From assembly GCA_025602915.1 (NCBI GenBank), contig JAHLJZ010000039.1, positions 1 to 64,000 on the forward strand: a DNA stretch of 64,000 nt, given 5' to 3'. The notes beneath the pieces are model-generated. The model ran no database searches, was not told where the DNA came from, and saw nothing but the letters and a program-made list of their open reading frames with translations. Origin of the DNA: Paraphysoderma sedebokerense. Taxonomy: Eukaryota; Blastocladiomycota; Physodermatomycetes; Physodermatales; Physodermataceae. A program made the translations under genes and the position numbers. The stretch's first letter is position 1. Each line of letters begins with the position of its first letter. Below are positions 48,781 through 59,549 of the stretch, one piece after another.

Positions 48781-49239
48781 ATGGATGATTCAAGTCTATT
48801 GCAAGCCCGTCGCACGATGGACAGTAAATATCTTTCTCTGTCTGTCCAGCTTACACCTTTTCGTTGACTCATCCTTCTCCCCTCCTATGGCAGTTCTCAG
48901 CGAAATTTCAAGTATCCTAAATACCGGCCTCGATCGTGAAACCCTTAGTTTATGCATCAGCTTAATTGAATCCGGTGTGAATCCTGAAGCACTTGCAGCT
49001 GTAATTAAAGAGCTACGAAGGGAGAGTTATGCTTTGAAGGTAAAGTTCATCCTTTCCGCACGAATGGAGATTTTGTTTTCGTGTCTGCGAATATGTCCGA
49101 TGAGATTTTATTGTTTTGTGTGATCGTGTCTGGTTTTCAATTCCTACATATCATGGTATAATAACTTACTCTCCTTTATATTTTTATTGTTTCGTAGATG
49201 GCGAAACACGACTCGACTCAACCCTCGCAGACTTCATAG
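48781..49239 (+). CDS. MZT1: MOZART1, gamma-tubulin complex small subunit
   Basis: Three exons, 48781-48823, 48894-49039 and 49198-49239, give 76 residues, the normal small size of the family. The diagnostic block reads [20 protein letters not shown], then [21 protein letters not shown], then a short tail. This is very close to the human LLEISRILNTGLDMETLS...GINPEALSSVIKELRK pattern. MOZART1 binds the N-termini of gamma-tubulin complex proteins and helps recruit and activate microtubule nucleation at spindle poles or basal bodies. The gene is too short and split to be obvious from single frames. Confidence 0.96.
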
Positions 49240-49582
49240 CTTGGGATCAGTCCTGAAATCTCATAGTTTGTAAAAAGGTACGGAATTTGACTTTATTTGT
49301 GCTTAGAGAAATCGGCTTGATTAATAATGTTTGCGCCCACTTTTTCGCCACAGAATATGTACATAGATCGAAACGTCCCATTAAGAATAAACTCTGCCCT
49401 AAAGAACTGGTACTACTCTATGAGAACCATGATATACAATAAGGTCATAATCTGACTCATACTTGCAAGTTCTAAAGGCCACATACGTTTATCCTCCATG
49501 TTAAGCTTGTCGTATGCATCCTTCACGTTTTAGTTCATTATTTTCACACAATTTGAATGTAGTTTTACAGTGTCAGCCGGGA
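49240..49582. other. Convergent spacer after MOZART1
   Basis: Short 3' flanks of MOZART1 and the convergent membrane-protein gene. No gene seen. Confidence 0.4.
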
Positions 49583-52500
49583 TCAAAAGCTGTCGATTAC
49601 GCCAGACTTCTGAGTCAATAAACCGACTTGCTTCTGTGCAGGTTTTTTCCTTTCTCTGAGGCAGCACATAATATTCTCCTTCATCATTACTTTCGGCCAA
49701 TGATTCAAAAAAATACCAAATAAACGTCGCAACAAGTTGCTTGTCTCATAAGCTGCGCAGCAAACGGAAACAAAAGTAAACCCAAAGATAATGGAAAGAA
49801 TCAAGATAATCGTTATTAACTTTTGCTCGTATGATTTAAATTGTTCCGCGAAGAAAAGTAACCCTAAGAATAAAACCGCGACAGAGGAAAGACTGGAGAG
49901 CAATTCTAATATAGAGGCTTTTGTACGCGTAAGGCTTATACTTGAGATGAAATTGAAAACTGGTCAGAAGGATGACACCGCTCGCAAGCATCTGGATAGC
50001 GATATAGCTACAGACATGCAAGATAAAGTGCGGAAGTCAGAAGAGGATTGGTGTTGCTTGACGAAAAGTTAAACTCACCGTGTGAAAAACATGTTTACGG
50101 CAACTAAAAGCAACTTCTGAATGATTTGGACAAAGAGGAAGAATTGATGCTCTTTCTTATAACTTTTATCATTTTCGATTAACTTCTCAGCGACGGATCG
50201 TGCGCGAATCCAAAAAGGGCCACTTAACAATTTCTGGTACGCTAAAACAAAAGTCAGCATAAAGTACAGTGGGATTCCGATGACATAAATTCTGTTATGA
50301 AACAAGGTAAATCAGAATTTGCCAGACTTCAAGAGTATTCAGGCCACAAGAAAAAGAGACTTACATTAAGGCAGGAATAGCAAAATATAAGTCCTGGGCC
50401 CATCGCTCGTCATAACACCGGAGGGAAATGTCTACAATCGTATTTTCGTCAATAGAAGTTACCACTTCGAGCAAAAAAAAAAAATACACTCAATTACCAA
50501 TATCTATCAGATAGAAAGATACAGTAGATAGGTTAATCAATTCATTCGCATAGTCATTATTAATTTCTATAAATAAAATAAATACCCATATAGTAAATAC
50601 CATCGGCTTCTTGGCTACAATCGTATTGACTATTGCAGATATATTAATTATAGCGCACTTGAAAGTAAGCGATAATTAACTCGACTACTTACGCAAGAGC
50701 GTACGATGCAACAGTCATATACACCATTGGCATGAAAGCATTGAACGACCGGAATAAAGTAATCCATCGGCTTACAGGACTAATAGAAGTTTTGGTCCCT
50801 GGATGGGATTGTCTCACTGCTTGCGTTCTGCGAAAGCCTGATGCCTGCTGCCGAAGTTTCGATATTCCAATTATCAGAGATATAACTACGAAATTGCAAT
50901 TGGAAGTGCTAGGATGATTTTTAATCTAGAACTGTAGTTTAACGTTCCATCTGCGACAAAACATTCTGGCGACAGGAACTCGATATTTAACATTGCAAGA
51001 GAGAATTTATCAAGCACCGTTCGAATTTCATCAGGCCATTTAAGATTTACTTCACGAATAATCGCAATCGTTTGGAAGAAATTCAGAGTTATGCTGACAA
51101 TACCGAAACTACATAACGCATATATGAATGAAAATGTTAATTGCTTCATTAACGCATGAAACCGGAAATGGATGCCCGTACGTAGGTCCCCCTAAACGAG
51201 TGTGATTGATCAGACAGTAAATGCAAATCAACCGCAATATCAGAAATGCAGCAATAAGAACTACCGCAAGTTGCATTGATTGTTGACACGATAAACAATT
51301 AGTCAATTGTCGGTAATAGCCTCGCTGGCATTCGCCGCATCGAACACCAGAATATCCCTCTGCGCAAATTTGTGAGGTACTTCCCGGACAAGCAGCAGGC
51401 TGGATATTTCCACTTTAGCCTGGATATATATATGGTTAAATATGGTTTGAACGTACCGGAGAGCAAGGCAAAAACAAATATCTTGGGTCCTTCACTTTCC
51501 AGTATCCTTTCGCCGCATATGGGAGAAACCTTCCGTCCGAACTGAACAGGCAAGAAATACTTGATTATCAAACATTCCACCAATGTAAACGAAAAGTCAA
51601 TATACCTGCAAAGTGTAAACAAGGTGTGCATATCGGACCCGTCGCATTGTTAAAAACATTTAAATAATACGGGGGATCACAAACTGCGACCAGTTCAACA
51701 TTGCATACATCCGATGACGCATTGACCGCGTCTACCGCAACATAACTGAAGTTTGTATACGAACGTCTACAGCAGAATAAAATGAGTCTTTAATACAATA
51801 TCGACTAAAACGCGTTGTACTTGCCGCCCACCGTCACCATCAGCGCTGAAGTAAAGCTTAGTTTATTATTTAAAAAAGCGCCGTCTAGAGGAACACCAAC
51901 GCCATTCTCAAAGACAAACTTGCCGGAAGCAGGTGGCTGGATCAATTGAAATGAAAGGCTACGGTAATTTTTAGTTTTCAACTGTGGAACATTAATATTA
52001 TATGGCAATGTAAGATACAAACTCGTCGTTATTTGGATCCAGTGCAGAAAGCACTATCTCAGCTTTCGGAGATATGCCGTTCACAAAATCTGGAGGTAGA
52101 ACAAACATTCCTTGACATTCCAAAACGGGGGCTAAATTGCTGGTTTTCACAAGTACGGTGAGATAAGATATATCGGATTCGTATTGGTTATCTATTTAAA
52201 GACAGGTGTTAGTCCTCTTTAAGGGATTATCCTGTCGAGGAATGACGTTACCTGCGCATCGAAAAGGAAGAGTGAAATTGCCGAGAAAATCATCGGAGGG
52301 AATCACCCAAACCTTGTTATCATTGAAAGTGTCGTTCACTGATAGAGGAATAACGGATGCATTATTGTCTGCAATGAGATCAGCGAATCGGTAGATTGTG
52401 GAGGTTGTATTTGGTGGGACAAGTAACAGTTGATCCTGAATCAACATCATCGCACCCTAAAGTGACCAGAGAGACAGAATCTACGTAGATAGATATTGTC

Positions 52501-52872
52501 ACATTGAAGGATTGCGGTGGATCATTTATAGGACGTATTTCTATCCAATAATATCGAGAATTCGACCAAGTTATTCCGTCAAACATAATCAAACCAAAGT
52601 TAACCCATGTTACAACATTAAGAGAGGGCACATAGCGAAGCCTTAGTATTCCTTTCGGCAAATCGTAACCTCCCTTTGGAATCAACACAACTGTTACCGA
52701 AATTTGAACCTTCCAATAATACATTGCCTGTAGCACCAGGTAAACTTCGCGGGTATAATTCGTTTAGCGAGGGCGGTGCCGTCAGGACTGAACGGCAGAG
52801 CATTAAAAAACATAACGCTGAAAGTATGACGGCTGTGTCCCTCGTTTTATCCAGATACTGGCAGGTTGGCAA
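49583..52872 (-). CDS. Large surface membrane protein with cadherin-like and EGF-like parts and multiple C-terminal membrane segments
   Basis: Many minus-strand exon blocks follow in order with no other gene between. The first starts at ATG 52872 with a signal-anchor or signal peptide (AVILSALCFLMLCRSV). The ectodomain has beta-rich repeats with INDPP, DDVDSGS, LDPNNDE and NLAPVLECQG, reminiscent of cadherin-like domains. A Cys-rich juxtamembrane part follows, CPGSTSQICAEGYSGVRCGE then CQRGYYRQLTNCLSCQQSM, of EGF/ephrin-receptor-like type. It leads directly into a membrane segment (LAVVLIAAFLILRLICIYCL). Several more hydrophobic stretches come near 51100, 50250, 50000 and 49850, and the polar tail ends at 49583. 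Similar multi-membrane Cys-rich receptors-like proteins occur in zoosporic eukaryotes, but no ligand or family name can be given. Individual exon joins were not all resolved, including an odd 24-nt gap near 52690. Confidence 0.65.
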
Positions 52873-53433
52873 AAGTTAAAATTAATGTTGCGCATTTAGG
52901 GAAGAAAAAATGCAGCCATTTTGAGAGCGAATGCGCGAAACTTGCGAACTCGTGTCAAATTGTTTTGGGTTCAAATCCTTAGATGCACTTGATAGACGCA
53001 CAGAAGAGTCGATATGTTGCTTAATAGGCAGCTTTCGTTCTTTGAGCTAACGCAATTTTTTTTGCATTGTTCTACGCAATTCTATCTGAGACCCTTACTT
53101 TTGCGTTTTTTCGGAGTTTGCGATGTATATGTTGACGAATTACGACTTGCTTGTAGAGACGTTGGAGCGGACTACGACACCCCTAATAACTCCAATCATG
53201 TTAGTCAATACAGCATTGAGACGAAACATCGTGTTCCCTTTGCATTTTCACATCATAAATGCAGATTTGATAGGGCTCATTGAGACTAATTCAGGGGCCG
53301 CGAACGATTCTCTTCACATCTGAGCAGTCTGTCAAATCACCATAGCAACAAACGCGTGTCTGTAAACAATTGACAAGGAACAGAGGACAGGCGAGAGAAT
53401 TCCATATCTTGTTTTAAGTCGCAATTAATCGAA
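52873..53433. other. Divergent promoter between the surface protein and DBP3
   Basis: 561 bp separating divergent starts. It contains an X-box-like site at 53336-53349. No ORF or RNA gene recognised. Confidence 0.5.
53336..53349. promoter_or_regulatory. X-box-like site upstream of DBP3
   Basis: ATCACCATAGCAAC matches the reverse complement of the PRMT1 X-box (GTTACCATAGCAAC) at 12 of 14 positions. It lies 85 bp before the DBP3 start. Confidence 0.45.
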
Positions 53434-55577
53434 ATGGCCCCGATGACAGCAGAATTACCTACCGCTGTTACCCATAGTTCCAAGAAAAAAGATAAATCGA
53501 AGAAATCTAAGAGTGAAGCGAAGGGAGTGACCGAAGATACTTCTGTCGTCGAAACCAATGATAAAATGGAAGTAGATCAAGCCAATGGGCAATCGGATAA
53601 GAATTCAAAGAAAGAGAAAAAGGACAAGAAAGACAAGAAGTCTAAAAAGGAAAAGAAGAATAAAGAATTGAAGGCCGATAGTTCGAGTGATAAAGGATCA
53701 GTTGGAAAGACTGAAGTACCGACAGCTGAAAGCCCCGAAAAATCGAAAAAGAAGAAGGAAAAGAAAGATAAGAAACGAAAAAGAACGCAAGAAGTGGATT
53801 TTTCGGTTGATTCTTCGTCTGCCTCGCCGAAGAAACAGAAATCAGAGTCTACTCCTCCCACACCCTCGACCTCACCTTCCACCGACGGTATCTGGACCTA
53901 TAAGGAACATCCCTCGCTCTCATCTACTACCGCAGCTGACGTTTCCAAGTATTACGAATCACATAATATTACGATTGAAGGCAATAATGGAAAACTGTTT
54001 AAGCCTATTATGAGATTTGATCAGACCAGCTTACCAAAAGACATTTTGAAAATCACTGAAGGTTTTGAAAAACCTACGCCGATTCAAAGTGCTAGTTGGC
54101 CGCTATCATTGAGTGGCCACGATGTTGTTGCCATTGCCGAAACCGGGTATGTTTGAACACTTCATCGAATGTAAACGTTCTTACTTATACGCTGATTCCT
54201 GTTCCTTTGCCTCTGTAGATCTGGCAAAACCCTCGGTTTCACTATTCCTGCTCTTATCCACATCTTTAACCGTCGTAAGCAATCGCCCTCATACAATTCA
54301 AAAAACAAAACCCCAACGGTTCTCGTCATCCTTCCAACTCGTGAACTCGCTCTTCAACTTCATCAAGTCTGCATCGCCGCTTCTGAAGCAACTAACATTT
54401 CATCGACAGTTATCTACGGTGGGGTCCCCAAACAACATCAAATCAACGACCTCAAGAAAGGCGTGGATATAGTCGTTGGAACGCCTGGTAGATTATTAGA
54501 TTTGATAAACGACGGGTACTGTGACGTGTCCAATGTCGATTATATGGTATTAGATGAAGCTGATAGAATGTTGGATATGGGTTTCGAAGTAGACGTTCGA
54601 AAGATTTTGAGTATGGTTAAAAAGGGACGACAAACCTTAATGTTCAGCGGTAACTATTCCTTCACTTTTTATCTTTTATGTCGATTCATTCCTTCTTTGT
54701 CACGTATACTAACTAAAGAACCGTCTGCAGCAACCTGGCCTGAATCCATCCGTGCCCTCGCTTCCGAGTTCTTGTCTTCACCCATTAAACTTACAATTGG
54801 ATCGGATTCTCTCGCCGCTTCTCAAAACGTGACACAAATAGTTTCCGTTCTCGAACCGTACGATAAATCCACCCAATTAGCTCAACTCCTCCGTAAATAC
54901 CACGACTCCAAAAACCGGTCAAACAAAATCTTGGTCTTTGTGTTGTACAAAAAAGAAGCCGTGAGAGTTGAAAACGAGATTGCTCGTTGGGGTTACAAAG
55001 TAGTCGGGATCCACGGGGACAAAAGTCAACAGAGTAGAGAAGTCGCTCTGGGAGAATTCAGAGATGGTAAAAGTAAAGTTTTAGTGGCCACTGATGTCGC
55101 TGCAAGAGGATTAGATATTCCGAATGTTGAATACGGTATGCGTATTGCTTCGATGTCAACCAGCATTACTCTTTTTCACTGACAATCTTTGCCATTGCAA
55201 TAGTGATCAATTACACTTTCCCACTGACAATAGAAGACTATATTCATCGTATTGGTCGTACTGGGCGTGCAGGACAAAAAGGAACTTCTCACACTTTCTT
55301 TACCTTACACGATAAATCTCATTCAGGAGAATTAGTAAATGTATTGAAACAAGGAAGTATGTAACCGCTTTTTCTTTCGTCACTTTGCCGATTCTCCAGC
55401 AAGCAAGCGCTTACATTTAATCTGTTTTCTAAAGATCACCCAGTTCCCCCCGAACTATTGAAATTCGGAACAACAGTGAAAAGGAAGGAACACAAGTCTT
55501 ATGGCGCTTTCTATAAAGATATCGATACAAACGTCAAGGCCACAAAGATTAAGTTTGATAGTGATGACGATGAGTAG
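53434..55577 (+). CDS. DBP3: DEAD-box RNA helicase Dbp3 (ribosome biogenesis)
   Basis: Five exons, 53434-54146, 54219-54649, 54731-55135, 55204-55356 and 55435-55577, give 614 residues. Residues 1-150 are rich in KKDKK/KKEKK repeats, a nucleolar-type basic tail typical of Dbp3. Helicase motifs in order: FEKPTPIQ (Q), ETGSGKT (I), PTRELAL (Ia), TPGR (Ib), DEAD (II), then FSATWPESI (III). They continue with FVLYKKEA (IV), [15 protein letters not shown] (V) and [13 protein letters not shown] (VI). The C-terminus has [23 protein letters not shown], a Dbp3-type ending. The enzyme remodels pre-rRNA in large-subunit maturation. The intron at 54650-54730 separates FS from ATW inside motif III. Confidence 0.96.
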
Positions 55578-55903
55578 AAATCTGTTTCCCGGAAAGAATG
55601 GAATCCCGCTGTAGTCTTCTTTGCATATTATCATTATACGCTTTCGTTTCAGCACTTATTTAATGTATTGATTTACAATAACATTGGATTTTCCTGGCAT
55701 CTGTTGATCTATTTCTTTCGCGGTCGCACAATCACTAGAATGTGTCTCATGAGAACATCTTTTGCTTGGCACAACCATCCAATTTTATTTTGTAGTCCTC
55801 GCCTAATTTTCGTAATTGCATATATTACAAAGTCAAATTTCGAAATATATCTTGATAATCATTCAATCGGGAGAGATGTTAATTACTGAATTGGGGTCAG
55901 ATT
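55578..55903. other. Convergent spacer between DBP3 and proteasome alpha-7
   Basis: 3' flanks only; no gene recognised. Confidence 0.4.
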
Positions 55904-57370
55904 CTAATCCTCCATTTCATCAGCGTCTTGCAGAGAAGCCTATTGGCGAAGGCAAATAACAAACGTCAGTTCAGTCAATCAGATATAAGTCGAGTGCCGG
56001 GATAAGAAATAAAGAACAAGAGAAGACATGAAGTTATAGACCAAAACAAACCTTTGCATAATTCTCTGCTTCATCCAATACACTATCAGGAACAAATGTG
56101 TGTTTATTATTGCTTTCAGGGCAAATCCAGGATAATTCCAATTCAAACTCTTTGTCTTTGGCTTCGTCATGAACAACATGGATACTAGGAGTTTGTGTCA
56201 GCCTCTCACAGCATCGGGAACGGATTCATGAAAGTAGTTTTACATTCTAGCAGCTTCTTTGACGGCTTCTCGAACGGTCATTTCATTCAATTTCAGTTTC
56301 TCAATCTCAGTTTTGGCGAGCTGGCGACCTTTACCGACGGCAACCCCGTGGTAACCCTTTTTCATTAAGATCGTCCAAAAAACGTTTAAAGGGAAAAGAG
56401 TACTTGTAAGTGAGAAAAAAAGCAATCACAGCGAAAGCAGAATGCGTAAATTACCCAGTAAACACCGGACGGTTCAACCATATACAGTGACGGCCCGTCT
56501 TGATCTACCACACCGACGATTGTTCCGACGCCAAACGGACGGGCGGATGAGTAAAGTGTGTAAGCCTGGACGTACATTCCAACACGTTCTGCCAACATCT
56601 ATCAGGAATATGTGAGATCGCCACCCTAATGGCGAAAGTGTATAAAGCGGCTTCCAAGGTATAGATGAGACTAACCTTCCCGGGGATCTTAGTATGGTAA
56701 TTGTCTCGGTAACTTTGAGCTTCCTCTCGTGCTCTGGAGATGACGTGGCGACCATCAGCCATTAGACCAGCCGTGGCCTAAGGTGAGACAGTCGATAAAT
56801 CAATTCAATAATCGCAAATGAATAAGCATAAAAAACATACAATGCCGGCATGTGTATCGATAGATTGAATACGTTTGTTTGATTTCGGTACAAGGAGTTT
56901 CGACTGTATCAGTTTCTCGACAGCAAGAACAATTCCGTCTTTCACTCTCAGCCCAATAGCCGTACTGTATAGTAAGAGAACATTTACAAACACGAGATAA
57001 GAATCATTTTGGCGGACGTAGATTATACAGATAAGCAAAGGCGGGAATAATTGCGGGTGATATATCAATGTCAGACATTATATCAAGTCGACATAGTAGA
57101 ATTCAACACTAGATTTAGTTTCTTACCCGCTATTGTCTACTGCTTTGTTGGCATATTCTATTTGAAAAATCCTACCGTCCGGAGAATAGGTAGATGCGGA
57201 TAAATCGTACTAGTTTCAAAGAGCAAAGGAGGTGAACACGTCATAAGTTTGACCAGAGCGATCAAAACAAACAAAAGCAACGAAGGAAGGCTAAGAGTCA
57301 GCAAGACCTGGTGATGAGGAATGACAGAATGCAAGAAGAATAAACGTACTCCAGTTCCAATGGAAGTCAT
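55904..57370 (-). CDS. PSMA3: 20S proteasome subunit alpha type-3 (alpha-7)
   Basis: About eight minus-strand exons begin with a 21-nt first exon (MTSIGTG, 57370-57350) and end at a TAG at 55904-55906. Assembled landmarks: [144 protein letters not shown] and [19 protein letters not shown] short acidic tail (DADEMED) closes it. GTGYDLS...FSPDGRxFQ is the alpha-subunit signature and the order matches PSMA3/Pre10. Length is about 250 residues. It belongs to the outer ring of the 20S core. The in-frame Met at 57457 lies further upstream, but MTSIGTG is the conserved start. Divergent from the SH3 gene. Confidence 0.95.
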
Positions 57371-57459
57371 TTCAATGTCGTTGTGGTGAGAATGTGTGCA
57401 ATTGTCGGTGGACGATGAGGAATGAAACTTCACTGAGCGAATTGAGGACGTCACCATAT

Positions 57460-57497
57460 CACGTGATGCCCAAATATTAATATTCCGCTATCACGTG
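57460..57497. promoter_or_regulatory. Two CACGTG sites between PSMA3 and the SH3 gene
   Basis: CACGTG at 57460-57465 and 57492-57497 (spacing 32 bp, about three turns), both followed by A and preceded by T (TCACGTGA). They lie between divergent starts at 57370 and 57704. Confidence 0.75.
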
Positions 57498-57703
57498 ACC
57501 TACAATTTCTCCATTGCTCGGCTCTCCTAATATTCTATCCGTCCGTTCTATCTATTGATATTCCATCCATTCCGCTATATAGACATATGCATAACCCTGT
57601 CCTTTGCTCGATAAATTATATCTGAATTCCATTCGCATTCCCCATCTTCAGTTCCCCCTCCCTCCCTTCCCTCTCTCTCTAATCACCAGTGCCTCCTCAC
57701 CAA

Positions 57704-58596
57704 ATGGATTCGTCTCAACCTTCTCCAAATCACTTGCCGGCACTAGAGCCAAACGAAAGTACACCGTCTTCAGATCCCATCTCGGATAAGTCCACATCCT
57801 GCACACTTCCCACAACATTAAGTACCGACTCTTCCTCAGAATCTTTAGACCTACCGCTGCAGACTTTGACAGAAGTAAAGTCGGGGTCCTTTCACGATTT
57901 ATCTGCCAGTAACGAACCCGTTGATATCGAAACTCCTGATACGGGAGCTGGATCTCCCCATATTGAAACAACAGAAATTGATTTGGACGATGATGAAATA
58001 GTCGATACGTCCGTGCCGGCTTCCACTATTCCAACCGCCATCAACACGAAAAAACCGTTTCTTGATCCGTCGTTGTCAGGTACACATACAGTAAGACTAG
58101 GATCATCCCTTTCATCTCCAACAGGTATGCTGCATTATTTGTTTAGTACTCCTAGCCTTTGAAAGCTGTTTTAAATCATGTTCCTACAAATTTTGAACCC
58201 TGACGCCCGGATATTTTCTTTCTTCTCCTTGCGCTCTGCCTTGGCCGCCGTCTCCATTTATGTATTGATTGCCTATGTGCTATTCGTACATCTTCAGTCA
58301 CATTCAAGATTCGTGATTTTGGATTTCCTATCGAATCGCCCAACCATTACGGCCACTACAATCTAGCCTCCCCTACCGCCTCCAACTCTTCAACCTCCAG
58401 TGACATTGAAAATTTATTCCCGTGTTACGCTCGTGCATTGTACGATTTTGACGCCGAAAATCCATCAGAATTAAGTTTTGCCGAAGGCGATATAATTTCA
58501 ATACAGTATAGGCAATATCCCGGCTGGCTGATGGCAGAGTTGAATGGAAAGTCGGGCCTTGTCCCGGAAAATTATGTCGGAATGGATACCCAATAA
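57704..58596 (+). CDS. SH3-domain adaptor protein
   Basis: Two exons, 57704-58124 and 58298-58596, give 239 residues. The first 140 are Ser/Thr/Pro/Asp-rich and disordered. The second exon begins TFKIRDFGFPIESPNHYG and then carries a complete SH3 domain: ARALYDFDAENPSELSFAEG, then WLMAELNGKSGLVPENYVGM. ALYDF, the ELSF-EGD turn, the WL tryptophan and the P-NYV motif are all present. The domain is at the extreme C-terminus, so the protein probably works as a small Pro-motif-binding adaptor, for example in endocytosis or actin assembly. The acceptor at 58297 was chosen because it alone keeps the frame open. Confidence 0.88.
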
Positions 58597-59108
58597 CAGA
58601 AATATGCAGTTAAAGAATCAACATAGAATTGAATGGCAAATAGTGTAAAAAAACAATGCATCGAAGTAGGATTTCTGCCGGTGTGTCTTGGCGTTACAAT
58701 GTAAAGATAAAATCCGACACGAGGCCTTTGCAGTATACAGATATTACTTATCTCATTCTTAATACAACAATTCTATATACACAACAAAGACAAAATGCCG
58801 TAGCCTCTGTGGTTATGCTGTATTATGCTGTATTATTCGGCCAGAAATATCTGTCTGACTATCCCCTTGGAAAACCGACGTCATTTTCCGGTGATAGTGC
58901 CAGATCTCAAATTTTAAAAAAATCCACCGCCCTTAAGGATTCGGTATTTTTGAGTGATAGCGACTTCAGATCGGGTTGAATTCTCATGATGAAAGCAACT
59001 TCGTAGAATGAATTTATCCATGTCCTGAACTCGGTGCATTAATGACTACCTTTGGCGAAATTGTATGGTTAAAATAACTTATTTTTTATTGGTCTCGCCT
59101 CTCCGTCC
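58597..59108. other. Spacer between SH3 gene and tRNA-Thr
   Basis: A short plus-strand frame at 58656-58979 has no domain. Nothing supportable. Confidence 0.4.
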
Positions 59109-59180
59109 GCTTTCTTGGCTCAGTTGGCAGAGCATCCGCCTAGTAAGCGGAAGGTCGTGAGTTCGATTCTCACAGAAAGC
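59109..59180 (+). tRNA. tRNA-Thr (AGU), no intron
   Basis: Perfect 7-bp acceptor arm GCTTTCT/AGAAAGC, D arm GCTC...GAGC, anticodon stem TCCGC/GCGGA with loop CTAGTAA, and T arm GTGAG-TTCGATT-CTCAC. Anticodon AGT decodes threonine. No intron, unlike the tRNA-Lys and tRNA-Gly genes here. Confidence 0.96.
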
Positions 59181-59549
59181 ATTTTGGTTACTGTTTCATA
59201 GCATTTTATTGATTGTGTCTTACGTTTTGCTACAAACATCATTTGTATATAATCTTACAATAGGCATAGTAAGTAGAATAGTAGTCGTGAAAATAACTCA
59301 AAATATTTTTTTGCATTCAGTCGTGTTGCTACGTCCTGATTCCCATCAAAATTTCGTCTTCTACCCTTACCCATAAAAGATCAGATGAATAGCTTCAAGC
59401 GGAGTACATTTTCATTCTGATTGCCAATTCTCTTGGTATATTGGTGAACCCAAAGTTGTGTTGTTTTATCTGAGACCAGGAGAACTTATAACTTTTGATT
59501 ACTGTCTGTGGTCTTCATACACTTAACATGTAACAGTATTCAAACTAGC
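59181..59549. other. Spacer downstream of tRNA-Thr
   Basis: AT-rich; nothing recognised. Confidence 0.4.
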
